Assembly (NCBI GenBank): GCA_018267955.1
Contig: JAFDXL010000005.1
Location: forward strand, 124,001 to 188,000
Direction of reading: 5' to 3'
DNA: 64,000 nt
From: Bacteroidota bacterium
GTDB lineage: Bacteria > Bacteroidota > Bacteroidia > Chitinophagales > Chitinophagaceae
Under the pieces are notes generated by a model. The model saw only the letters and a list, made by a program, of their open reading frames with translations. It had not been told where the DNA came from and did not search any database. Made by a program: the position numbers and the translations under genes. This document shows, in pieces, positions 1 through 8,272 of the stretch. Numbering within the stretch: position 1 is the first letter of the stretch; each line of letters starts with the position of its first letter.

Positions 1-615
1 ACCATTATACTCGTGCTCATTGCGATAACGCACAAACTTTTCCTTTATAGACGGGTTATCGCTATAATCGGCTATCATTTCTGCGGGGTTTCCCCCTATC
101 ACACAATATCCTCTAGGGAAACTCTTGGTAACTACAGAACCTGACGCAACTGTGGTAAAATCACCTAATACAACACCTGCATTAATGATCGATCCCATAC
201 CTATCCTGCAATATTTCCCTATTCTAACTTCACTTTCAATATGCTTCCTGATGTCAAGCATAAAATGGTTAGAACTTATAATGCCAACATTTGGTGCAAT
301 CTGTGTATAATCATCAATAAATATCTTACCTACTGCTTGTATATAGCAACCAGGCGATATACCAGGTGCAGCGTCTATGCCTACATATATATTATTCGGG
401 AAACGTACTGTTGATGTAAAGTGTACCGGCCAGTAACAATGCTTGTTATGTCCCAACACCTTTTGCCTGTACCAGGTTTTAAATTCTACCGGGCTTTCAT
501 TGTCTTTTGTATAATAAATAGGTTTTAAAAAGGGTATTATACGACAGATAGAGTAAAATGCATCCTCGAAGACAAACTTATATACCCGCGCGTATATCTT
601 TTTTACAACGTTCAT
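1..615 (-). CDS. Hexapeptide-repeat acyltransferase, C-terminus cut by window edge
   Basis: The frame is open from an ATG at 615 down to base 1 (205 codons, no stop), so the C-terminus lies outside the window. The middle of the protein shows hexapeptide-type spacing (I/V-G-x-x-x runs such as IGKYCRIGMGSIINAGVVLG) and ends with the GGNPAE turn typical of left-handed beta-helix O-acetyltransferases (maltose O-acetyltransferase/CysE superfamily). Such enzymes transfer acetyl or other acyl groups from CoA to sugars. It is the last visible gene of the minus-strand polysaccharide cluster and starts 3 nt after the stop of the carrier-protein gene, so the two are probably co-transcribed. Inference: it modifies a sugar of the glycan, or takes part with the three genes upstream in acyl transfer. 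The exact acceptor cannot be told. Confidence 0.8.
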   Translation of the reverse strand, partial: MNVVKKIYARVYKFVFEDAFYSICRIIPFLKPIYYTKDNESPVEFKTWYRQKVLGHNKHCYWPVHFTSTVRFPNNIYVGIDAAPGISPGCYIQAVGKIFIDDYTQIAPNVGIISSNHFMLDIRKHIESEVRIGKYCRIGMGSIINAGVVLGDFTTVASGSVVTKSFPRGYCVIGGNPAEMIADYSDNPSIKEKFVRYRNEHEYNG

Positions 616-617
616 AT

Positions 618-866
618 CTACGCTCTGGAGCTAATAACAGTTGCCAGGTCTCCTATATTTTGCGCATTCAGAATATCATCAAGTTCAAACTTCATATTAA
701 AAGTCTTTTCCAGTTCGTCTATTAAAAACAAATTGCTGATAGAATCCCATCCATCTACATCTTTCGCCGCAGTAGCTTCTGTCACGGTAAGTGATTCGTC
801 TCTGAAAACACGTTTACAAACTTTATTGATTTCCTGTAATACAATATTCTTATCCATTGTGGTCAA
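618..866 (-). CDS. Acyl carrier protein (phosphopantetheine attachment domain)
   Basis: This 82-residue acidic protein has the size of a carrier protein. The motif DGWDSIS (residues 38-44) supplies the serine, Ser42, to which 4'-phosphopantetheine is attached; the canonical motif is DSL and here it is DSI. A second start at Met4 is possible. The gene overlaps the upstream GNAT gene by 4 nt (ATGA-type coupling) and is followed 3 nt later by the hexapeptide transferase. Its location between an AMP-forming ligase plus GNAT and a sugar acyltransferase implies a dedicated carrier for an activated acyl or aminoacyl group, not the fatty-acid-synthesis AcpP. This is inference from context; the carried group is unknown. 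Confidence 0.85.
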   Translation of the reverse strand: MTTMDKNIVLQEINKVCKRVFRDESLTVTEATAAKDVDGWDSISNLFLIDELEKTFNMKFELDDILNAQNIGDLATVISSRA

Positions 867-1606
867 TTAAAATTATAAAATAAAATAAGGCTATTATATG
901 CCTGATATCCAAGCGAGGTATATAAAGGCATACCCACTTGTGTGGCATGCAAACAAACACACCTGTAGCCTGCATTATAAACGAGCTTTTCAGCTTCTGA
1001 CATCATTATTTTTCCAAAGCCCTTCTTTTGTTGTTCCTGTTCTGTAGCAACCATATAAATCCCAGCTTCATCACCGCAATACACCATTAGAGTTGACACA
1101 GGTGTATCTTTTGTTTTGCCAAGCAACAATTTAAATTTCCCTTCTTTTACGGCATCTAAAAGAACATCTTTCGGAAGTAGTTGTCCTTTAAACAGTACTT
1201 TACTTGCAACAGATATCCACTGTTCTATTGATTCAATAGTATCACACAAACAAACATCCAGATTAGCAAGCTCTCCCCCAAATTGCTTTTCTGTCAGTTG
1301 TTTACTCATATTATACCACCTGGTAACCGGCATAAATCTTAATTCTTTTAAGATCGAAAGCTCGTGATCTGATATACTGTCCTTAAGAATCAATGTTTTG
1401 CAAGTACTTCTGCTAAGCGTCTTCTTCAGCTGTACCAGGTTTGCAGTAGAAAGCTCTCCTTGCTGATTATATACCATAGAAGGCCATTCATTCCCTTCAC
1501 TGGTAATAATATTAAATGGTCCATCATTTACTATGCTTATCTGCTGGTATCGACCGAGATAAGTATATAACGCAAAGAGATTTTCCACAATAACATTGTT
1601 ATCCAT
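863..1606 (-). CDS. GNAT-family N-acyltransferase
   Basis: The protein has 247 residues. The C-terminal half carries a GNAT fold signature: a strand ending in AGIYMVATEQEQQKKGFGK followed by the acyl-CoA pyrophosphate-binding Q/R-x-x-G-x-G/A turn, then a helix and a final strand with LYTSLGYQAY, as in most GNATs. The N-terminal ~110 residues are not recognisable and may form a second, degenerate GNAT-like lobe. It lies between the ligase (6 nt upstream) and the carrier protein (4-nt overlap). Together these three look like a cassette that activates a small acid, loads it on the carrier, and transfers it to an amine, perhaps an amino sugar. Free CoA-dependent acetylation is the simpler alternative. 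Confidence 0.75.
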   Translation of the reverse strand: MDNNVIVENLFALYTYLGRYQQISIVNDGPFNIITSEGNEWPSMVYNQQGELSTANLVQLKKTLSRSTCKTLILKDSISDHELSILKELRFMPVTRWYNMSKQLTEKQFGGELANLDVCLCDTIESIEQWISVASKVLFKGQLLPKDVLLDAVKEGKFKLLLGKTKDTPVSTLMVYCGDEAGIYMVATEQEQQKKGFGKIMMSEAEKLVYNAGYRCVCLHATQVGMPLYTSLGYQAYNSLILFYNFN

Positions 1607-1612
1607 ACCTAC

Positions 1613-3091
1613 CTAAACCAATGCTTTCAAAGCTATTCTGTCTATCTTGTTGCTATTATTAATTGGAAATGTCTGCAGGCTTTTTATTGTATGCGGTAGC
1701 ATATAGTAAGGCAACTCATTTTTTAATGTGTTTTGAACCATTTCCACATCTTCGCAATTTTCAAGAAACAAGCATATTTTATCTATTCCGTCCTTATCTC
1801 TATAAAGGGTTGCTATATTGTTAATGGCATATAGTTTTCTAACCGTAGCTTCAATCTCCCCAAGTTCTATCCTATGTCCATTTACCTTTACCTGATAATC
1901 CATCCGACCGCAATAGTACAGGTCTCCCGTTTTATCTTTATAACACAGATCGCCGGTTTTATAAAATAATTCGCCATTAATCTTAATAAAGCTTTCTTCG
2001 TTCTTCTGCGGATTATTAATATAACCTGCGGTTATTTGCTTGCCTGTCACGCAAAGTTGGCCTTTTGCACCATCAGTAATTACTGAATTCTCTTCATCTA
2101 TTATTATGGCCTCTACTTCCAGCAATGGTTTTCCAATTGCCATCATCTCGTTATAAGATTTAGGAGCGGAGGTATCAAACTTATATCCGGTACACCAAAT
2201 TGTTGCTTCTGTCGGGCCGTATAAATTATATATATCAGCATTAGGAATACACTGTTTCCATTTCAGTATATCTGCTGTATTTGATGCCTCCGCCGTTAAA
2301 ATGCAATGTTTAACCGCTGGCAGCTGAATTCTATCAAAATACGGCTTCAGATAGGTAATAATTGAAGGCACAAGGCAAGCAATACTAATTTGTTTATCTT
2401 TTAATATTTTAAGAACATTTATGTATTTAATACCTTCGGATGGTACGGTATATATACTGGCGCCGTGTAACAAAGGCATTAAAAAACAGGCAACAGATAC
2501 GTCAAAGGTAAATTCAAACATCTGCAAGCATTTGTCTGCCTTTGACATATCAAGTTCCAGCGCTTCAAATGATGCTACAAATGCACTTAAATTTTTGTAG
2601 CTGATAGGCACGCCCTTGGGTACACCTGTACTCCCTGATGTAAATAAAATATACATAAGGGTATTATCACTTAGATGTTGAATTTTGATATCAAAATTGG
2701 CATCTGCGTTATCAACATCTTTAAGATTTAATACTATCCTTTCACCCAATTCTACTACACTGCTTTCTGTACAATTTATTAATACTTCTACATCAGCATT
2801 ATTTAATATATTCTTATTTCTCTCTGCCGGAAGCTGAATATTGATGGGTACATAAGCCTGGCCACTAAACCAGCAGGCAAGTATAGCAGCATAGGTATAT
2901 ATGTTATTAGAAGTGGCTATACCAATTGTATTCGATACGGGCTGCGTTTCATATATGAGTGTAGCAATTTTCCGCACAATAGTGTATAGCTCGGAATAGG
3001 TGTAATAAGTATTATCAATATAAAAAGCTGTCTGCTCCCTATTATTTTTTAAGGAATCATGCAACCTGAAGATCAAACCGGGGTTACTCAT
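1613..3091 (-). CDS. AMP-forming acyl/amino-acid ligase (ANL family, DltA-like)
   Basis: The protein has 492 residues, the length of a stand-alone adenylation enzyme. ANL motifs are visible in order: the phosphate loop FTSGSTGVPKGV near residues 150-162, NLYGPTEATIW (A5), YKTGDLCY (A7), GRMDYQVKVNGHRIELGEIE (A8) and the C-terminal lysine region NNSNKIDR with Lys482 (A10). Enzymes of this type activate a carboxylic acid as an adenylate and pass it to a phosphopantetheine thiol; the carrier protein encoded two genes downstream is the obvious partner. The overall look is closest to NRPS-type A domains and D-alanine:carrier-protein ligases. The substrate cannot be assigned from the sequence alone. 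It is probably co-transcribed with the GNAT, carrier protein and hexapeptide transferase. Confidence 0.85.
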   Translation of the reverse strand: MSNPGLIFRLHDSLKNNREQTAFYIDNTYYTYSELYTIVRKIATLIYETQPVSNTIGIATSNNIYTYAAILACWFSGQAYVPINIQLPAERNKNILNNADVEVLINCTESSVVELGERIVLNLKDVDNADANFDIKIQHLSDNTLMYILFTSGSTGVPKGVPISYKNLSAFVASFEALELDMSKADKCLQMFEFTFDVSVACFLMPLLHGASIYTVPSEGIKYINVLKILKDKQISIACLVPSIITYLKPYFDRIQLPAVKHCILTAEASNTADILKWKQCIPNADIYNLYGPTEATIWCTGYKFDTSAPKSYNEMMAIGKPLLEVEAIIIDEENSVITDGAKGQLCVTGKQITAGYINNPQKNEESFIKINGELFYKTGDLCYKDKTGDLYYCGRMDYQVKVNGHRIELGEIEATVRKLYAINNIATLYRDKDGIDKICLFLENCEDVEMVQNTLKNELPYYMLPHTIKSLQTFPINNSNKIDRIALKALV

Positions 3092-3191
3092 TTAATGCTT
3101 TTTCCTGCCAGGACGTATTCAGGATTTTTTGTCGCTTTATACAATTTATACGCGATTTTAAAATGCGTTCTTCTATTCGTTCAAGCCTCAC

Positions 3192-4052
3192 TTATCTTTT
3201 CGCCTGACTATTTTTAATATGATTCTTTAACAACAGTATGTGTTCCTTTACAATATCATATTTCAATCGTAACGAATAAAAAATGATTTGCTTAACAAGA
3301 ACTGTTTTAGCAGCAGAGAGTATTTCGACAATTTCCTGTTTTTCCAAAGGACAATCAGGAGAAAGCAGGTATTTAAATTTTACATCCGAATAAGTAACTG
3401 CAAATTTCTTGCGGCTGTTAATTTCTTGCTCATTATGTTCTCGATACCACACAATACCATCCGGCATTAACAAAACCGGATGCTTTTGCGCAAGTTTATG
3501 CCACATATCAAAGTCTCCCACCATTCTAATTTCAGAGAAACCGCCGATTTGATCAAAAATATCTTTCCTTATGATAGAAGATAAAGGCGCTTTATGAAAT
3601 AGGCCCGGCCCTCTGTAATTATATTCATAAGCCTCTTTGGGCGATAACAATAGTGGAAATGGTTGTCTTATATCTTGTATCAAAGAACATAAACCCCATC
3701 CCGCTTCGGGATACGCTTCCATCATTGACACTAAGACTTGTAAACCGTGTGGGTATATATAATCGTCAGAATCAATATACTTCAAGTATTTACCATTTGC
3801 CAGTGATGCTGCTTTATTTCTGTTAGGGTAATCTCCAAGATTCTTTTCATTGATAAAAACCTTCACCCTTTTATCTTTAGCAGCATAGTCTTTAGCAATC
3901 TCTAGAGTTTTATCAGTAGAACCGTCATCAACAATGATTAACTCAAAGTTTACATAGGTAGATGCAAGAACACTTTCTATAGCATTCGCGATATACTTTT
4001 CTCTACAATAAGATGTCATTAATACACTAACAAGAGGTGCGGACGAAATCAT
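3192..4052 (-). CDS. Family 2 glycosyltransferase
   Basis: The 286-residue protein is a GT-A fold glycosyltransferase. It starts with the family 2 nucleotide-binding strand (PLVSVLMTSYCREKY), followed by FELIIVDDGSTDKT and the metal-binding DxD-type motif YIDSDDYI near residue 95. A GDFDMWHKL segment further on fits the catalytic-base/acceptor loop. No membrane segments are evident, so it likely acts on the inner face of the cytoplasmic membrane, adding one sugar to a lipid-linked oligosaccharide. Sugar donor and linkage cannot be predicted. It begins a run of glycosyltransferase genes on the minus strand; a 100-nt gap separates it from the ligase gene. Confidence 0.88.
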   Translation of the reverse strand: MISSAPLVSVLMTSYCREKYIANAIESVLASTYVNFELIIVDDGSTDKTLEIAKDYAAKDKRVKVFINEKNLGDYPNRNKAASLANGKYLKYIDSDDYIYPHGLQVLVSMMEAYPEAGWGLCSLIQDIRQPFPLLLSPKEAYEYNYRGPGLFHKAPLSSIIRKDIFDQIGGFSEIRMVGDFDMWHKLAQKHPVLLMPDGIVWYREHNEQEINSRKKFAVTYSDVKFKYLLSPDCPLEKQEIVEILSAAKTVLVKQIIFYSLRLKYDIVKEHILLLKNHIKNSQAKR

Positions 4053-4061
4053 GCCGGTTGG

Positions 4062-5213
4062 TTATTTTTTTTGCCTGATACTTCTTATCCATTTAACAAT
4101 AGGATTGGGCAACCATTTTTTATCCAGCCTATCATACGGGCTTCGCACTTCAGCATTCATATCCTTTCCACTTATCTGCGAGGCCATGACTGACTGCCAT
4201 TGATTATATAGTTGTTCTTCGCCCAAGGATCTTCGTGCTGTTTCTAAAGCTCTTTCAGAAATATTTGTCAACAAATCCCTATCCTTATCTAAAGAAACTA
4301 TGGCATTTACATAGCCTTCGACATTTTCAGTTTTTATTCTAAAACCGGTTTTACCATTGGCCAGAATATTTTCAGATATCGTTGGCAAATCAGACATTAT
4401 AGGCACGAGGCCTGCTTTCATACACTCGAGCAATACCAAGGGTGTTCCTTCTGCTGCTGATGGCAATATTAGCACATCATTGTCATCGTACAAATATTGC
4501 ATTTGATCATTAATTACAATCTCGTGATGAGTTACATTCTTACCACCCAACCATTTGCTATATATATCAGTGATAGTTGCCGCTACTATAGTCCACTTTA
4601 TTTGATGACCTATCTTTCTTAATTGCTCATCTATTAGTGGCAGCAAATGAAACCCCTTCTCTTCCGTCATTCGGCCTATGAATAACACCTTTAAAACGTC
4701 CTCCGCTCCTTTCGTTTTCATAGCAAAATCTCTTGTCATCGGTGCTATATAATTAATATCAGTCACACGATTTGGCAATCTTCGAGAAAGACCTTCCTTG
4801 ATACTTTCCGACACACAAACAAACTTATCTATGCGTGCGGCACTATCCATTGCAAGCTCATAATAATATTCATAATCCCCGTGTAATATCGATATTACCT
4901 GCTGTGGAAAGCGCACAGCCCTCACTAACTGATGATCGATATAATCATTGAGGATGATTGTATCGGGGGCGAATTCCTTAATTAATCTTTCCAGTTGCTG
5001 AAACAAGTGAGACCTGTTATCAGCGTCTTTATGATAGACTATAAGATGGTTTATATCACGCAGCGCAGACTCACTGATCCCCTGCCGCTGGTTCCTGTGC
5101 GTAAGTATCATGAGGGCTTCATTCCCACTATGCACCAGCTTATGATATATGTTGGAACAATTAACGAAACAACCACCGATAACATCCGGTAGTATAAAAC
5201 ATACCTTACTCAT
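4062..5213 (-). CDS. Family 4 glycosyltransferase
   Basis: The 383-residue protein has GT-B architecture. The C-terminal nucleotide-sugar domain shows VLFIGRMTEEKGFHLL (start of the second Rossmann half) and a late LPSAAEGTPLVLLECMKAG block, which is the E-x7-E motif of family 4 retaining glycosyltransferases. The N-terminal part (DVIGGCFVNCSNIYHKL, NDYIDHQLV) is the acceptor domain. It overlaps the upstream family 2 gene by 4 nt, so translation is probably coupled. Role: transfer of one sugar during assembly of the surface glycan; donor unknown. Confidence 0.87.
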   Translation of the reverse strand: MSKVCFILPDVIGGCFVNCSNIYHKLVHSGNEALMILTHRNQRQGISESALRDINHLIVYHKDADNRSHLFQQLERLIKEFAPDTIILNDYIDHQLVRAVRFPQQVISILHGDYEYYYELAMDSAARIDKFVCVSESIKEGLSRRLPNRVTDINYIAPMTRDFAMKTKGAEDVLKVLFIGRMTEEKGFHLLPLIDEQLRKIGHQIKWTIVAATITDIYSKWLGGKNVTHHEIVINDQMQYLYDDNDVLILPSAAEGTPLVLLECMKAGLVPIMSDLPTISENILANGKTGFRIKTENVEGYVNAIVSLDKDRDLLTNISERALETARRSLGEEQLYNQWQSVMASQISGKDMNAEVRSPYDRLDKKWLPNPIVKWIRSIRQKK

Positions 5214-6229
5214 CGTCTAAACGGTAAAATACATTTCACCAAAAATATAATTCGGTATTTCATATCAAGCTCCTTCATAAACACGCTATCAGATACTGCA
5301 TTTTTTATAGAAGCAATCTTATGTGGTATATATACCCTGTAATATCTTGCAGCCACCCGCAGGAATATGTTGTTTATATATTTGGATAGCCTGGCCTTGT
5401 CTATAATGTTAGGACTATCCCGTTGTATGGCTGTTACGATCTCTTTTAGCCTATTGTATTCTTTAGCGGAAAGTGGCAGCTTGTTGAAAAGCTTGCAATA
5501 AATGCTTTCGTCGTTGCTATCCTTCAGAAGACCTGGCAAAACAGCATGCATATATTCTACCCTTATCAAATCTGCATTAGTTGTTTGTTTATGCTTGTTG
5601 AGCTCCGTAGCCTGGGCATGATGTATCCGGTAGTTTACAAGCACTTCTGGAACGTTCGCAAACTTCAACCCGTTAATTGCAGCTTCAGTCCAGAACTTAT
5701 AATCTTCTGCATAAGCAATAAAACGATCATCATATCTAAGTGCTGCTTTTTTAACATCTGCTGCTCTGAACATTGCCGTGGAGTTTGCAAGCACGTTTTC
5801 TCCCAGGAATTGTACTTTAATATCTTCATCCTTTTCAGGATAGCATTCAATTCTTCCATCATCCATTCGTCGAAACCAGCTACCCACAATGGACACTTCA
5901 GGATGTTGTTTAAAATAGTTAATTTGTTTTTCAAAGCGATTGGGCTCAGCTACATCATCCGAATCCATCTTAGCTATATATACACCTGATGTAAGATCAA
6001 GGCCTTTATTATTTGTCGCTATTTTCTCAAGATTCCGTTCGTTTTCAATGTATTTTATTCTCTTGTCATTAAATGATAATACTATTTCTCTTGTATTATC
6101 AGTAGAACCATCATTGATAACAATCAACTCAAAATGAGGATAAGTCTGAGCCAGTATGCTTTGTATGGTCTCTGCAATAAATTTGCCGGCGTTATAAGCG
6201 GGCATTAATACAGAAATAAGCGGTTGCAT
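5210..6229 (-). CDS. Family 2 glycosyltransferase
   Basis: The 339-residue GT-A protein contains PLISVLMPAYNAGKF at the N-terminus, FELIVINDGSTDNT near residue 40 and the DxD-type motif AKMDSDDVAEPNRF near residue 95. The catalytic-loop region YAEDYKFWTEA has the ED typical of family 2. The C-terminal ~100 residues are helical and basic and could mediate peripheral membrane contact. It lies 10 nt downstream of the fucosyltransferase gene and overlaps the next glycosyltransferase by 4 nt, so the three are likely one transcription unit. Donor and linkage unknown. Confidence 0.88.
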   Translation of the reverse strand: MQPLISVLMPAYNAGKFIAETIQSILAQTYPHFELIVINDGSTDNTREIVLSFNDKRIKYIENERNLEKIATNNKGLDLTSGVYIAKMDSDDVAEPNRFEKQINYFKQHPEVSIVGSWFRRMDDGRIECYPEKDEDIKVQFLGENVLANSTAMFRAADVKKAALRYDDRFIAYAEDYKFWTEAAINGLKFANVPEVLVNYRIHHAQATELNKHKQTTNADLIRVEYMHAVLPGLLKDSNDESIYCKLFNKLPLSAKEYNRLKEIVTAIQRDSPNIIDKARLSKYINNIFLRVAARYYRVYIPHKIASIKNAVSDSVFMKELDMKYRIIFLVKCILPFRR

Positions 6230-6239
6230 TGTTAAGTCC

Positions 6240-7115
6240 TTAATATAAAATCCAGCCAGCAGGTATTCGCTGATGAATATCTTTATTTAGCTCCGCCGTT
6301 GCAAACCAGTTTTGGGGGGCTATCACTACCTTGTCGCGGTTATTATTTAACCAGGCAGCCCACCAGCTAAAACTGCTATTGGCAATAATATTATGATGGC
6401 ACATGCTCATCAAGTGCATGTCTTGCCAGCTATCATCTCCTTCATTTCCCTGTACAACTTCCATATTATCAAACATTGGCAAAAATTTTGCTCTTGCCCA
6501 GTCAACATCGTCACTAAATACGAAAAAATATGGATCACTAATTCTGTCTTTCAGATATCCGACTGCCTTTTTGTAATATTCTATATCACAAACTCCATGA
6601 TACGCATTCGTTACAGTAGAAGAAACATAGTCGCCCCTTCGCAAATGTATGGAGACTGATGTCCCTTTCGATTTTATTTTCGCAGCGATGTCTTCAGATT
6701 TTCTATTGAGTTCTTTTTTAAACTGAAAGTCTGCATTGATAATGTCCGAGAAGTCTTTGAAAAAAGATTCACTTTGCCAATATCCATCCAAATAAATATC
6801 TTTTTTCCCTTTCAGTATATTACTATCATTACCTTCCCGATAATGTATTGGCACGTTCATTCCTAACTTCCGTTTCAGCCGATACCAATAAGACCTATTG
6901 TGAAATTTTGATAAATCAGACTCTTCAGCAACTATATATTTTAAGTTGAATAGGTCCAGTTCAAATTCTCTGGGTGTGATATTTTTTTCGAAAGGCTGGC
7001 TATAAAAACTAAGGTCTAAACACAAGTTTGTTTTTAATTTTTCTGCATACGCCCTACCAATCGCATATTGAAACATTTGATTACCTAACCCACCTTGGAT
7101 CTTGGAGATGATCAT
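6240..7115 (-). CDS. Alpha-1,2-fucosyltransferase-like glycosyltransferase, family 11
   Basis: The 291-residue protein begins with the GT11 signature (IQGGLGNQMFQYAIGRA) and contains the GDP-fucose-binding motif HLRRGDY at residues 157-163. Near the C-terminus comes NSSFSWWAAWLN, another hallmark of the family. GT11 enzymes transfer L-fucose from GDP-fucose, usually to a galactose in alpha-1,2 linkage. The genes for making GDP-L-fucose from GDP-mannose (gmd and fcl) lie 3-5 kb upstream on the same strand, giving a matching donor supply. The gene starts 1 nt before the stop region of the acyltransferase-3 gene. Family assignment is firm; acceptor and linkage are inferred. Confidence 0.92.
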   Translation of the reverse strand: MIISKIQGGLGNQMFQYAIGRAYAEKLKTNLCLDLSFYSQPFEKNITPREFELDLFNLKYIVAEESDLSKFHNRSYWYRLKRKLGMNVPIHYREGNDSNILKGKKDIYLDGYWQSESFFKDFSDIINADFQFKKELNRKSEDIAAKIKSKGTSVSIHLRRGDYVSSTVTNAYHGVCDIEYYKKAVGYLKDRISDPYFFVFSDDVDWARAKFLPMFDNMEVVQGNEGDDSWQDMHLMSMCHHNIIANSSFSWWAAWLNNNRDKVVIAPQNWFATAELNKDIHQRIPAGWILY

Positions 7116-8201
7116 TTAAAAATATTTCTTAAGCTTAAGAAACGGCTTTTCTATTATCTCATATGATAACCAAGATATCAGTAACACACAAGTAATATTT
7201 TTTAAAAGCATAAATGGTCCGAAGTAATGTTTTGCCATGTTGATAACAACATTAGGGACAATTGGTCCTAACCAGGTTGTTAAGAAATGACTATTTATTA
7301 CCGTCGGCATTAACGAATGATAGAGATAAATACCATAACTAATTTTACCAATAAATATCAAAATTCTATTATTAAGCAGAAAGTTACGATTTAGCTTTTC
7401 AGTATCTCTATTGATATATATGTACGCAATCATCCACATAGAAACTATGGAACCGCTGGTTCTAAAGTTAATATATCCCCATTCTGGAAAGTATAAATCA
7501 AATACCATTACGCAAAGCATTGGAATAACTATGATGGATAACAAACGGTACAATTTGATTAGATGTTCGGATTTTTCGACCGCGTACCATGCTAACAAAG
7601 CTCCTAAACCAAAAGAATCAAAGCAACAAAACGTCAATATGTTACCAAATCTACCATCCATAAAAAACCACATACTAACAATGCCTATAAATATAAAACA
7701 CCAAATAAGTTGCGGCAGATATTTCTTATTTATTAACAGGATCAGCCACGGCCATATTAAATAAAATTGCTCCTCGACTGCCAAAGACCATACTTGCGGA
7801 AGTAGCACATCCCAGGTCTTTAAATTATATATGTAAAAATTAGTAGTATATGTAAAATAATACAGAAAAGAAGAATTATATGGATCTAAGTTACTTCTGA
7901 ATATATAAAGCACTAATAGAAGTAGATAATAGATAGGAAATATTCTAAGTGCTCTACGAGCGTAGAAATTTTTGAATGCCATAGCTTTTTTCAACCCAAT
8001 TTCCTCAGCTTGATTTCTGGTATTCAAAAGTATTGAAGAAATTAAAAAACCACTTAACACAAAGAAAATATGAACTCCAAATCCACCTATTGAATCTTTT
8101 GTAACTCTTTGGATAATATTAGTCTTAGGCAACCAATGCGCCATTAATACAAAAATAATTGCTATGGCTCTAAGGGTATCGAGTTGTTTTATGTATTTCA
8201 T
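7116..8201 (-). CDS. Acyltransferase-3 family membrane O-acyltransferase (OafA-like)
   Basis: The 361-residue protein is strongly hydrophobic, with about ten predicted membrane segments. It opens with LDTLRAIAIIFVLMAHW, where the arginine and histidine are the conserved active-site pair of acyltransferase-3 proteins, followed by FFVLSGFLIS. SLAVEEQFYLIWPW near residue 140 is another family motif. Such enzymes move acetyl or other acyl groups across the inner membrane onto sugars of O-antigen, capsule or peptidoglycan. There is no fused SGNH domain, so it is the short form. Context suggests O-acylation of the polysaccharide made by this cluster. Confidence 0.9.
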   Translation of the reverse strand: MKYIKQLDTLRAIAIIFVLMAHWLPKTNIIQRVTKDSIGGFGVHIFFVLSGFLISSILLNTRNQAEEIGLKKAMAFKNFYARRALRIFPIYYLLLLVLYIFRSNLDPYNSSFLYYFTYTTNFYIYNLKTWDVLLPQVWSLAVEEQFYLIWPWLILLINKKYLPQLIWCFIFIGIVSMWFFMDGRFGNILTFCCFDSFGLGALLAWYAVEKSEHLIKLYRLLSIIVIPMLCVMVFDLYFPEWGYINFRTSGSIVSMWMIAYIYINRDTEKLNRNFLLNNRILIFIGKISYGIYLYHSLMPTVINSHFLTTWLGPIVPNVVINMAKHYFGPFMLLKNITCVLLISWLSYEIIEKPFLKLKKYF

Positions 8202-8272
8202 CCCGTTTTGTAGTGCTTAGTCTAATTAAAAATGGTCACAATAGTCTTGTAACACATCAATAAAAAGCCAAT

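Noticed and set aside
5546..5989. 147-codon plus-strand open frame
   Set aside because: It lies wholly within a well-supported family 2 glycosyltransferase gene on the minus strand.
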